Shown here: one piece after another, positions 1-8,062 of the stretch
Position numbering within the stretch: the first letter of the stretch is position 1
How the letters are laid out: each line of letters opens with the position of its first letter
Assembly: GCF_020748465.1 (NCBI RefSeq)
Contig: NZ_JAHZMP010000001.1
Coordinates: forward strand, 1,178,001-1,242,000
Source of the DNA: Terrisporobacter mayombei
GTDB lineage: Bacteria; Bacillota; Clostridia; Peptostreptococcales; Peptostreptococcaceae
Direction of reading: 5' to 3'
DNA: 64,000 nucleotides
Program-made: the position numbers and the translations under genes
Notes under the pieces: generated by a model
Database searches by the model: none
Told to the model about the DNA's origin: nothing
What the model saw: only the letters and a program-made list of their open reading frames with translations

Positions 1-1
1 C

Positions 2-601
2 GAAAAAGCAAATGTATTTTTTGAAAAATCAAGAAGTATAATAGAAAAATCTAAGGAGCGAGAAAAATCCTTAGCTTACACATTTGGATTTTTGTGCCAT
101 TTCATGTTAGACAGTGAGTGTCACCCTTATATAAATAAAATAATTAAAGAAGAGAAATTATCCCATACTGAAGTCGAATCTGAATTCGATAAATTATTAA
201 TATACAAGGAAGGTAAAAATCCTTTTGACATAGACTTAACTACTCATATTCATGCAGATAGTACTTTTGCAGAGATTATATCACCATTTTTTAATACTTC
301 TACTTCTAAAATAACAAGAGCCATTAACTCCATGAAATTTTATAATTCTATTTTTAATACTCCAAATAAGTTAAGTAGATTTATTATTTTTTCTGGACTT
401 AAAATTGTAGCCCTTTATAATAAATTACATGGCATATTTTTTAACTTAAATGAAAATCCTAAATGCAAAAATATATGTGTAAACATTGAATTTTTATATG
501 ATAACTCTATTAACAAAGCTGCTAGTATGCTAGAAGATTTTTATTTATCTATTAAAAATAATTCTCCTTTCCCAGAAAGGTTAAATAGAGATTTCGAATA
601 G
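2..601 (+). CDS. Zinc-dependent phospholipase C-like protein, 5' end cut off by the window
   Basis: The frame is open from base 2 to the TAG at 599-601 and no start is visible, so the N-terminus lies outside the window. A TTG at 92 is in frame, but the coding sequence clearly continues upstream of it (residues EKANVFFEKSRSIIEKSKER and onward). The segment GFLCHFMLDSECHPYI has the spaced His, Asp and HPY residues typical of clostridial proteins annotated as zinc-dependent phospholipase C family. These are usually around 200-250 residues and of unproven substrate. No signal peptide can be judged. It runs in the same direction as bioY but is separated from it by a promoter and operator. Confidence 0.6.
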   Translation, partial: EKANVFFEKSRSIIEKSKEREKSLAYTFGFLCHFMLDSECHPYINKIIKEEKLSHTEVESEFDKLLIYKEGKNPFDIDLTTHIHADSTFAEIISPFFNTSTSKITRAINSMKFYNSIFNTPNKLSRFIIFSGLKIVALYNKLHGIFFNLNENPKCKNICVNIEFLYDNSINKAASMLEDFYLSIKNNSPFPERLNRDFE

Positions 602-638
602 ATATAAATAAGCTTTTGTAATTTATATATAAATTTTC

Positions 639-666
639 TTGATTTTTTATTTTTTTTCTATATAAT
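639..666 (+). promoter_or_regulatory. SigA-type promoter of bioY
   Basis: TTGATT at 639-644 and a perfect TATAAT at 661-666 are separated by 16 bases. The BirA-type operator begins 2 bases after the -10 box, so a bound repressor would cover the transcription start. Confidence 0.65.
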
Positions 667-668
667 TA

Positions 669-698
669 AGTTAACCATTTATTTTAATAGGTTAACCT
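669..698 (+). promoter_or_regulatory. BirA-type biotin operator
   Basis: An inverted repeat, AGTTAACC at 669-676 and GGTTAACCT at 690-698, is separated by 13 bases. It matches the TTAACC/GGTTAA architecture of biotin repressor (BirA) operators. Its position between the promoter and bioY fits repression by biotinyl-AMP-loaded BirA. Confidence 0.8.
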
Positions 699-725
699 AA
701 ACAATAATTATTCAGGAGGATTATT

Positions 726-1265
726 ATGAAACTTTCAACTAAAGAACTTATAGTCTGTGCTCTTTTTGCTTCTATAATATCAATTTTAGCTCAAATTTCA
801 ATACCATTACCTTTTACAACAGTTCCGATTACTATGCAAATTTTCGCTGTCGCTGTAACAGGATTAATTCTAGGACCTAAATCAGGTGCTATTTCTGTTT
901 TAATTTATTTATTACTAGGCGGAATAGGCCTACCTGTATTTGCTCAATTTTCAGGAGGATTCGGGGCTTTATTTGGACCAACAGGAGGATATTTATTAGG
1001 TCTCCCTTTAATGGTTTATATAGTAGGTTTTGGCAAAGATAAATCTTCATCACCCATAATAATCTTCTTATCTTTAATAATAGGATTAATTAGTGTGTAT
1101 ATAACAGGAACTTTAATGTTTGCTGCAATTACTGGAAATACAATTTACCAAAGTATACTATATTGCGTAGCTCCTTTCGCTTTTGTAGATTTAATAAAAT
1201 TAGTATTGGCTTACATTGTAGGATTATCTGTTTCAAAAAGAGTATCATTTAATCCTACATTTTAA
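726..1265 (+). CDS. bioY: Biotin transporter BioY
   Basis: This is the S-component of an energy-coupling factor importer, which binds biotin in the membrane. At 179 residues it has the usual family length and consists of about six hydrophobic segments. The N-terminal LPFTTVPITMQIFAV and the GPTGGYLLGLPL segment are characteristic of the BioY family. An AGGAGG ribosome site at 715-720 supports the ATG. The gene stands alone between a BirA-type operator and a strong terminator, so it probably shares an ECF energising module encoded elsewhere. No biotin synthesis gene lies nearby. Confidence 0.93.
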   Translation: MKLSTKELIVCALFASIISILAQISIPLPFTTVPITMQIFAVAVTGLILGPKSGAISVLIYLLLGGIGLPVFAQFSGGFGALFGPTGGYLLGLPLMVYIVGFGKDKSSSPIIIFLSLIIGLISVYITGTLMFAAITGNTIYQSILYCVAPFAFVDLIKLVLAYIVGLSVSKRVSFNPTF

Positions 1266-1297
1266 TAAGAATTAATTTAATTAAAATTTATATATTT

Positions 1298-1330
1298 AAA
1301 AAAGACTGTATCCACTTACAGTCTTTTTTT
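1298..1330 (+). terminator. Rho-independent terminator of bioY
   Basis: The stem AAGACTGTA/TACAGTCTT has a short loop and is followed by a T run. Confidence 0.85.
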
Positions 1331-1509
1331 ATTATTTATTAATATACTTATATTAAAGATTTATTTTAGAAAGATTTTAGAAGAGTAACACTATTAAAAC
1401 TCTTATGCATATATTAAATAATAGGTTAATTAACACTACGTTAAATATACAATATTTGAACATATAATTTACAAATCTAAGTAAAAAGTAATATGGAAAG
1501 GAGTTTGCT

Positions 1510-1908
1510 ATGAAAAAAGTAGATCCAAAAACCCTTGAAAAGTTCGCTAAAGAAAAAAATATTGATAAAAACAAAGTTGAAAAAATAGCTGAAGGTTATA
1601 AAGGAAAGTCAGAGGATGAACTTATTGATGAGCTTGTAAAAATCGGTAAAAACTTAAAAGGTAAAGATGAAGTAGTCTCTAAATTCAAAAATTTCTTAGA
1701 TCCGCAACAACAAGAGAAGCTTGATACTATAATGAATAAAATAACAAACGCAGAAGTACAAGAAAAAGTTAAGAAAAATACTAAAAAGACTAAGTCTATT
1801 AATAAAAATACTCAAATTGAAGAAAGCACACCTACTCCTAAGAAAAAGGTTAAAAAAGTTAAAAAGGTTAAAAAATCATCTAATAGAGATAGTTCATCAG
1901 AAAATTAA
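1510..1908 (+). CDS. Lysine-rich hypothetical protein
   Basis: I do not recognise a family. The 132-residue product has no signal peptide or membrane segment. Residues 1-85 look like a compact helical domain with many Lys, Glu and Asp. Residues 86-132 are a low-complexity basic tail that includes KKKVKKVKKVKK, which may bind nucleic acid or another polyanion (inference). GGAAAGGAG at 1498-1506 is a good ribosome site just ahead of the ATG. It is a single-gene unit that ends at a bidirectional terminator shared with the gene to its right. Confidence 0.65.
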   Translation: MKKVDPKTLEKFAKEKNIDKNKVEKIAEGYKGKSEDELIDELVKIGKNLKGKDEVVSKFKNFLDPQQQEKLDTIMNKITNAEVQEKVKKNTKKTKSINKNTQIEESTPTPKKKVKKVKKVKKSSNRDSSSEN

Positions 1909-1922
1909 TTTATCAACTAATA

Positions 1923-1957
1923 GAAAAATCCAACAATTTTATATTGTTGGATTTTTC
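1923..1957. terminator. Bidirectional terminator between convergent genes
   Basis: A perfect 15-bp stem, GAAAAATCCAACAAT with its complement, encloses a 5-base loop. A runs and T runs on both sides let it act on either strand. Confidence 0.9.
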
Positions 1958-1961
1958 TATG

Positions 1962-2792
1962 CTATTCAATTAGTTTATTAGTTACATCTTCAATATTAAT
2001 TATTCCACTTTCATAAGTAACTTTTATTTTAATAGAACCTAATTTATTATTATAAGCTTCTTTTGGTATATTAGCTTCGTAATGGTTGTTTTCATCAACA
2101 AATTCATTATTTTCATCATACATAGGTTCTTTATTATATTCGCATTTATAAGTTTTTTCTTTATTATCATTAAGCATTATCTCAATGCTTTTTATTTTAT
2201 TTGCATGAGATTCTTCTTCTGCCTCGTCTTCAATATAAGGATAAGCACTAAAATATATACCATCATTATTGTAACTCCAGTTTACATTAGGTGATGTAGG
2301 CATAAATAAATATTTCTCCAAATCTTCCACATCACTACTTTCAGCTTTATCTCCCTTAATTACAATTTTATATTTATAGTCATTATCATATGATAAGTCA
2401 AAGTTTCCAACATAAGATAGTTCCCTCTCTTTTTTCAACTCTAACTCCTGCCAATTTTTAGCGTTTTCACTCTTATACATGAATATAACTTTTGGATTTC
2501 CTTTTAACTCACTTAGTTCTGCTCTAACAGTTAAATCATACCCTTTGTCAGTGTTTTTATTTAATTTAAAACTTACATCTTTAGTCAAATGTGATTTTCC
2601 CAATTCTTCCTCTAATGTGGATTGTATTTCACTGCTTAATTTACTGCCTAATAATATTACTTCTTCTTCTAATGATGTATTTGTACTTTTTATATTTTCT
2701 AAATCTTCTTTTATAGTTTTCAAACTATAACTTTGATAAATTAATATTATAGAAAATATTATCAAAACTCCAGGCATTATATATCTCTTCAT
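1962..2792 (-). CDS. Membrane-anchored protein with coiled-coil stem, unknown function
   Basis: The family is not recognised. The 276-residue product starts with one hydrophobic segment (residues 5-22, without a lipobox Cys) that would anchor it with the rest outside the cell. A heptad-like stretch follows (about 24-65), then an acidic, beta-rich extracellular region. The layout resembles the two short coiled-coil proteins at 50.7-51.8 kb, but I see no clear sequence match to them. An AAGGGGGAATTAA ribosome site precedes the ATG. It is transcribed alone, between the hut terminator and a bidirectional terminator. Confidence 0.6.
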   Translation of the reverse strand: MKRYIMPGVLIIFSIILIYQSYSLKTIKEDLENIKSTNTSLEEEVILLGSKLSSEIQSTLEEELGKSHLTKDVSFKLNKNTDKGYDLTVRAELSELKGNPKVIFMYKSENAKNWQELELKKERELSYVGNFDLSYDNDYKYKIVIKGDKAESSDVEDLEKYLFMPTSPNVNWSYNNDGIYFSAYPYIEDEAEEESHANKIKSIEIMLNDNKEKTYKCEYNKEPMYDENNEFVDENNHYEANIPKEAYNNKLGSIKIKVTYESGIINIEDVTNKLIE

Positions 2793-2900
2793 TTAATTCC
2801 CCCTTATATCCCTAAAGCCTATTACTATTCCAATACAATTATATACATAACATTAAGATTATACCAAGTTACATAGTTGTAACTTAGAATAGAATAACAT

Positions 2901-2930
2901 AAAAACCCATCCCTAAATTCAGGATGGGTT
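2901..2930 (-). terminator. Terminator of the hut operon
   Basis: The stem AACCCATCC/GGATGGGTT lies 8 bases past the fchA stop and is followed by T's on the minus strand. Confidence 0.85.
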
Positions 2931-2937
2931 CTATAAA

Positions 2938-3579
2938 TTATTCTATTGCACTGTGTATCTTATTTAATATTTTATCTCTCATTTCTTTTCCTTGTTCTAA
3001 CATTTCTGCACAACTGTCAGCATATTTTTTTGCAAGTTCTTTATTCTCTAAACTCATAAGATTAACTTTAACATTTAATATGGCACCTTCAAGCCCTGTA
3101 CAAAGCATCAATGTTCCCACACCAATGTCAGTAATGGCATTTCTGTTTCCATTGTCTACTAAAAATTCTAACTCCTTTATTGCATCTAATGATAATGCAG
3201 CAGTCTTGTATGGAACCTTTATAGAGTATAATGTTGCATCAGCCATAGCTTGTTGTCTTTCTGTTATTTGTTTAAAAGTATCCTTTGGCATTTTTAAAGC
3301 TTTCATAAATTCATTGAAAGACTGAGTATCTTCATCCACAAGTCTACTCATTTCTTCTCTTATTTTTCCCAGTTTATCAAACCTAACTTCAAATTCTTCT
3401 TTCACAGCATCATCTAAAGCTTCGTATTTCTTTTTCCCAAAACTTAGATGAGCCATCATTCTAGAAAGACCAATACCTATATCAGAAGCAAGAGCAGCCA
3501 CTGAACCACCGCCTGGTGCTGGCGAATTTGAGTCTACTTCATTTGTAAAGTTTGTCACTGTCATATCTATTAATTTCAT
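2938..3579 (-). CDS. fchA: Formimidoyltetrahydrofolate cyclodeaminase
   Basis: It converts 5-formimidoyl-THF to 5,10-methenyl-THF and ammonia, recovering the one-carbon unit taken from histidine. The product is all-helical and about 213 residues long. Near the N-terminus, SPAPGGGSVAALASDIG is the signature of the FTCD C-terminal / FchA family. A start at 3579 is preferred over the upstream ATG at 3585 because AGGGGG then sits 6 bases ahead, the spacing seen elsewhere here. It is the last gene of the hut operon. In animals the same activity is fused to glutamate formimidoyltransferase, but here the two are separate genes with hutI between them. Confidence 0.92.
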   Translation of the reverse strand: MKLIDMTVTNFTNEVDSNSPAPGGGSVAALASDIGIGLSRMMAHLSFGKKKYEALDDAVKEEFEVRFDKLGKIREEMSRLVDEDTQSFNEFMKALKMPKDTFKQITERQQAMADATLYSIKVPYKTAALSLDAIKELEFLVDNGNRNAITDIGVGTLMLCTGLEGAILNVKVNLMSLENKELAKKYADSCAEMLEQGKEMRDKILNKIHSAIE

Positions 3580-3625
3580 ATACATCCCCCTGAAAAATTT
3601 CCATGTTCATGCTTTTGGAAATTTT

Positions 3626-4891
3626 TTAATAAACTACATGCTTGTTTTTAACCACAAGTCTCCCTTCTTTATAAACCCTATCTATATGGTTTATTCCAAA
3701 GTGATACATTAAGTATTCCACATTTGGTGCATCGAATACAGCAATATCAGCTTTTTTACCTACTTCAATAGAACCTATTTCCGTTGCTCTATCTACGCAG
3801 TGAGCTGCATTTATTGTTACTGCTGTTAATACTTCATTTGGCGTCATTTTTAAGTTTAAGCATCCAAGTTGCATCACAAATTGTAAATTTTCACTTGGAC
3901 AACTTCCTGGATTATAATCACTTGATAAGCTTATTGGAACATTTAGATCAATCATCTTTCTACCATCTGCAGAAGGTTTATTTAAATTAAATGATGTTCC
4001 TGGAAGAATATTTGCTATTACACCTTTTTCAGCCATGTCTTTTAGACCTTGTTCACTGGCAGCCATTAAATGATCTGCTGAAGTACAACCAAGTTTAGCA
4101 GCAAGCTCTGCCCCACCTATAGGAACAATCTCATCAGCATGGATCTTTAATTTATAGCCCATTTCCTTTGCTTTGCTAAGTATGTAGTCACTTTCTTCCA
4201 CTGAAAATACTCCTTCTTCGCAAAATACATCGCAAAATTCGGCTAAGCCCAGTTCTTTCACTTTTGGCATAATTTCTTCCACCAATAGTTTAATATATGC
4301 TTCACTGTTTGACTTATATTCCACTGGCACTGCATGTGCTCCTAAAAATGTATGCACTAAGTCCACAGGATGATCTTTATCTAATTTATGAGCCACTTGA
4401 AGTTGCTTAACTTCCGTTTCAAGCTCTAGACCATATCCACTCTTTTCTTCCACTGTAGTTACACCAAACTCTAACATTCTATCTAAGCTTTTTTCCGCTT
4501 TGTCATATAATTCATCAAAGGTAGCTTTCTTTGTAGAATTTACTGTACTTAAGATACCTCCACCTTCTTGTAAAATCTGAATATAAGGAACACCATTTAG
4601 TTTTTGGGAAAATTCATTTTCCCTAGAACCCCCATGAACTAAATGAGTGTGAGAATCAACAAGACCAGGAGTTACAAGCATTCCACTTGCATCATCTATT
4701 ACAGTATTTTCTCCTACTAGCTCTTTATAATCTTCACCAGTTCCTACTTTAAAAATTTTGCCTTCAACTACTGCAATATAAGCATTTTCCAATATTGTTA
4801 GTTCATTCATTTCCTTTCCTGTTTTAGGTAAAAATGAGCCTTCCATAGTAACTAACTTTTCTATATTTTTTATAATTAAATCCATTTTCAT
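3626..4891 (-). CDS. hutI: Imidazolonepropionase
   Basis: It hydrolyses 4-imidazolone-5-propionate to N-formimino-L-glutamate, the third step of histidine degradation. The 421-residue product is a metal-dependent amidohydrolase. It shows the metal-binding HTH at residues 81-83 within DSHTHLVHGG, a second His cluster around KIHADEI, and the catalytic Asp in LSSDYNPGS. Length and motifs are standard for HutI. It lies 25 bases downstream of ftcD and 46 upstream of fchA, in the same transcription unit. Confidence 0.95.
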   Translation of the reverse strand: MKMDLIIKNIEKLVTMEGSFLPKTGKEMNELTILENAYIAVVEGKIFKVGTGEDYKELVGENTVIDDASGMLVTPGLVDSHTHLVHGGSRENEFSQKLNGVPYIQILQEGGGILSTVNSTKKATFDELYDKAEKSLDRMLEFGVTTVEEKSGYGLELETEVKQLQVAHKLDKDHPVDLVHTFLGAHAVPVEYKSNSEAYIKLLVEEIMPKVKELGLAEFCDVFCEEGVFSVEESDYILSKAKEMGYKLKIHADEIVPIGGAELAAKLGCTSADHLMAASEQGLKDMAEKGVIANILPGTSFNLNKPSADGRKMIDLNVPISLSSDYNPGSCPSENLQFVMQLGCLNLKMTPNEVLTAVTINAAHCVDRATEIGSIEVGKKADIAVFDAPNVEYLMYHFGINHIDRVYKEGRLVVKNKHVVY

Positions 4892-4915
4892 TTTAATCTA
4901 CTCCATTTAACTAGA

Positions 4916-5791
4916 TTATAGTACTTTGTCTAAAGAGAAGTTTTCCAGACCTAAATAATAAGCTGCTGTATCTATTAAAGCTTCCATTGGGCAAAGTCCT
5001 ACGATTTCACTTCCTGTAACATTTACACCATATCTTCTAGCTTCCATTTTTACTGCTTCAAAAGCTCTGTATATGGCAGTTTTGCTATAATCAGTTAAGT
5101 TCATAGTAACTTGAGTTATATTTCTCTCAGGTACTTCTACTGGTCCTGCTTTTATATATCTATACCCACCACTAGAATGTCTTATAGTTTTTGCAATCTT
5201 ACTTGCTATTTCTATATTTGGCGTGTCTAGGTTTATGTTATATGCTATAAGAGGCTTTCTAGCTCCTATTGCTATGGCACCAGCAGCTGGATGTTTTTTA
5301 GCAGGCCCAAAATCTGGCTCCCAAGCTGGATCTTTTAATTTTTCATCTAAACCTTCGTACTCTCCTTTTCTAACAACAGCCAAATTTTCTCTTTCAGGTT
5401 TTGTTGCAGAAGCTTCATAAAGAAATACTGGTATATTGTAAGATTCTCCTACCATTTCGCCTAATTCTTTTGAAAGAGAAACTGCATCCTCCATAGTCAT
5501 TCCTTTTATTGGAATAAATGGACAAACATCACAAGCTCCAAATCTAGAGTGTTGTCCTTTGTGATTGTTCATATCTATAACTTCTGATGCCACACCTATT
5601 GCTTTAAAAACTGCATTTTTTACAGCTTGTGGCTCACCTATTACAGTAACTACTACTCTATTATAGTCTTTGTCTGCTTCATAGTTTAATAGTTTAACCC
5701 CTGGAACACCTCTTAATGGGCTTACTATCTTTTCTATTTTATCTAAGTCTACACCTTCACTAAAATTTGGTACGCATTGTACTATTGCCAT
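4916..5791 (-). CDS. ftcD: Glutamate formimidoyltransferase
   Basis: It transfers the formimino group from N-formimino-L-glutamate to tetrahydrofolate. The 291-residue product corresponds only to the formiminotransferase half of animal FTCD. It opens with the family signature IVQCVPNFSEG and contains HKGQHSRFGACDVCPFIP around residues 78-95, including the catalytic-site His. With hutI and fchA it forms the folate-dependent branch of histidine catabolism, which yields glutamate and methenyl-THF instead of formamide or formate. Confidence 0.95.
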   Translation of the reverse strand: MAIVQCVPNFSEGVDLDKIEKIVSPLRGVPGVKLLNYEADKDYNRVVVTVIGEPQAVKNAVFKAIGVASEVIDMNNHKGQHSRFGACDVCPFIPIKGMTMEDAVSLSKELGEMVGESYNIPVFLYEASATKPERENLAVVRKGEYEGLDEKLKDPAWEPDFGPAKKHPAAGAIAIGARKPLIAYNINLDTPNIEIASKIAKTIRHSSGGYRYIKAGPVEVPERNITQVTMNLTDYSKTAIYRAFEAVKMEARRYGVNVTGSEIVGLCPMEALIDTAAYYLGLENFSLDKVL

Positions 5792-5942
5792 GTTTTTTTC
5801 CCCCTATTTACGATAATTATTTTAGTTAATATTTTATATATTTATAAGCAAAGTCTATACTTGTAGTAATAAACTGCATAGACCTTGCCTTATAAACCTA
5901 ATTAATTTTAAGTAAGATTTATATACTCAGTGGATAAAATTT

Positions 5943-7985
5943 TTATTCAAATATTTTATCTCCAACTAAATCCTCAATCATTTCATCATCTGCTATAAAT
6001 GGAAGTGTTAGATGATCTTTTCCTTCACACATTTTGTTGTATTCCATAACTGTAGTTATAGAGTTTTCATTTCTAGCCCAAGCACGTCTAGCAACTCCAC
6101 TCATAACATCCCAAGGCATAGAAGTTCTTAGTATATCATCAACTCGCTGAGATCCATCAAGAACCATACCAAAACCACCATTTATAGATTTACCTATTCC
6201 TACTCCTCCACCATTGTGAAGAGCTACTAAACTCATTCCTCTAGCGCAATTTCCTGCAAAACAATGAGTAGCCATATCAGCCATTATATTACTTCCATCT
6301 TTTATATTAGAAGTTTCTCTAAATGGAGAATCTGTTCCTGATACGTCATGATGATCTCTACCCATCATAACCGGTCCTATTTCTCCACGTCTTACCATAT
6401 CATTAAATTTAAGAGCTATATTAGTTCTACCCATAGCATCTTGATATAATATTCTTGCTTGTGTTCCCACAACAAGATTGTTTTTAACTGCATCTCTTAT
6501 CCATATCCAGTTATCTCTATCTTGATATCTTCTTTCTGGGTCTATACAGCTCATAGCTGCTTCATCTGTTTTAACTAAATCTTCATGCTTACCACTTAAA
6601 CAAACCCATCTAAATGGACCATATCCAAAGTCAAACAATTGAGGTCCTAATATATCTTCTACATATGATGGGAATATAAATCCATCTTTTTCATCTACAC
6701 CATTTTTAGAAATTTCTTTGCATCCAGCATCATAAACAGCCTTCATAAAACTATTACCATAATCAAAGAAGTAAACTCCTCTATCATGTAAAATCTTAAT
6801 TAATTCAAAGTGTTTTCTTAAAGTTTCATCTACTAAATGAGCAAATTTTTGTAGGTCATGAGCTAGTAGTTCTGTTCTTTCTTCAAAACTAATTCCAACA
6901 GGACAATAGCCTCCATCATAAACTGCATGACAAGAAGTTTGGTCTGATAATAAATCTATATGAATATTTTCATCTACTGCATATTCAAGCAAATCAACTA
7001 TATTACCATGGAAAGCTATGGCACAAGGTTCTTTTGCATCCATTTTTTCCTTAGCAAGTTTAAAAGCATCTTCTGGAGAATTGCTCACTTCACTTACCCA
7101 TCCTTGATCAAATCTAGTTTTTATTCTAGATATATCAACTTCTGCAACTATTCCAACACCGCCTGCTATTTCTACAGCTCTACCTTGGGCACCACTCATT
7201 CCTCCCAAGCCCGAAGTAACAAACAGTCTTCCTTTTAAATCTTGATCTTGAGATATACCAAGTTTTAATCTTCCTGCATTTAATATAGTTGAATAAGTTC
7301 CATGAACTATACCCTGTGGCCCTATATACATCCATCCACCTGCAGTCATTTGACCATAGTTTGCCACACCTATAGCAGCTGCTCTTTTCCAGTCATCTAA
7401 ATTATCGAACATACCTATCATAAGCGAGTTTGTAAGTATAACTCTAGGTGCATCTGGTTTAGATTTGAAAAGTCCTACAGGATGACCAGATTGTATAACT
7501 AAAGTTTGATCTTCTGTTAAAACTTCTAAATATTTTTTTACAAGTTGGTATTGCATCCAGTTTTGGAATACTTGACCTGTTTCTCCATAAGTTACAAGTT
7601 CATAAGGATAAAGTGCCACATCAAAATCTAAGTTGTTATCTATCATAACTTGAAAAGCTTTTCCATCTGTACATTTTCCTTTATACTCATCTATTGGCTT
7701 TCCATAAAGCTTTCCTTCTGGTCTAAATCTATAACCATAGATTCTTCCATAAGTCATCAATTCATCTAAAAACTCTGGTGCTAGATCTTCATGATACTCC
7801 TCTGGTATATATCTTAAAGCATTTCTTAAAGCTAATTTTATATCAGCATTACTTAATTTTGCTTCTCTTCTTGGAGCTCTTCTTATACCCTTTTCAAATG
7901 TAGGTATTTCCTTTGGTATATCTGTTAGTTTAATCGTCATAGCATTTTTAATATCTTCATTATTAAAATTCAAAGCTTTTTCCAT
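5943..7985 (-). CDS. hutU: Urocanate hydratase (long form)
   Basis: It hydrates urocanate to imidazolonepropionate using tightly bound NAD+. At 680 residues it is longer than the roughly 555-residue enterobacterial or Bacillus HutU and matches the extended form seen in clostridia and fusobacteria. Recognisable segments are SGHPVGLFKS, GWMYIGPQGIVHGTY, the Gly-rich SGLGGMSGAQGRA of the NAD site, and NCARGMSLVALHNGGGVGIGKS near the C-terminus. AGGGGAAATCAAA precedes the ATG. It lies 77 bases downstream of hutH in the same operon. Confidence 0.95.
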   Translation of the reverse strand: MEKALNFNNEDIKNAMTIKLTDIPKEIPTFEKGIRRAPRREAKLSNADIKLALRNALRYIPEEYHEDLAPEFLDELMTYGRIYGYRFRPEGKLYGKPIDEYKGKCTDGKAFQVMIDNNLDFDVALYPYELVTYGETGQVFQNWMQYQLVKKYLEVLTEDQTLVIQSGHPVGLFKSKPDAPRVILTNSLMIGMFDNLDDWKRAAAIGVANYGQMTAGGWMYIGPQGIVHGTYSTILNAGRLKLGISQDQDLKGRLFVTSGLGGMSGAQGRAVEIAGGVGIVAEVDISRIKTRFDQGWVSEVSNSPEDAFKLAKEKMDAKEPCAIAFHGNIVDLLEYAVDENIHIDLLSDQTSCHAVYDGGYCPVGISFEERTELLAHDLQKFAHLVDETLRKHFELIKILHDRGVYFFDYGNSFMKAVYDAGCKEISKNGVDEKDGFIFPSYVEDILGPQLFDFGYGPFRWVCLSGKHEDLVKTDEAAMSCIDPERRYQDRDNWIWIRDAVKNNLVVGTQARILYQDAMGRTNIALKFNDMVRRGEIGPVMMGRDHHDVSGTDSPFRETSNIKDGSNIMADMATHCFAGNCARGMSLVALHNGGGVGIGKSINGGFGMVLDGSQRVDDILRTSMPWDVMSGVARRAWARNENSITTVMEYNKMCEGKDHLTLPFIADDEMIEDLVGDKIFE

Positions 7986-8062
7986 TTTGATTTCCCCTTT
8001 AACCTTTAAAAAATTTATTTTTTAATTATAAGTAATTTATAATTACCTTATCTTCTTTTGAA

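Noticed and set aside
1377..1574. 65-codon minus-strand frame between bioY and the lysine-rich gene
   Set aside because: It overlaps the ribosome site and start of the real plus-strand gene, has no ribosome site of its own, and its hydrophobic content simply mirrors Lys/Asn-rich coding on the other strand.
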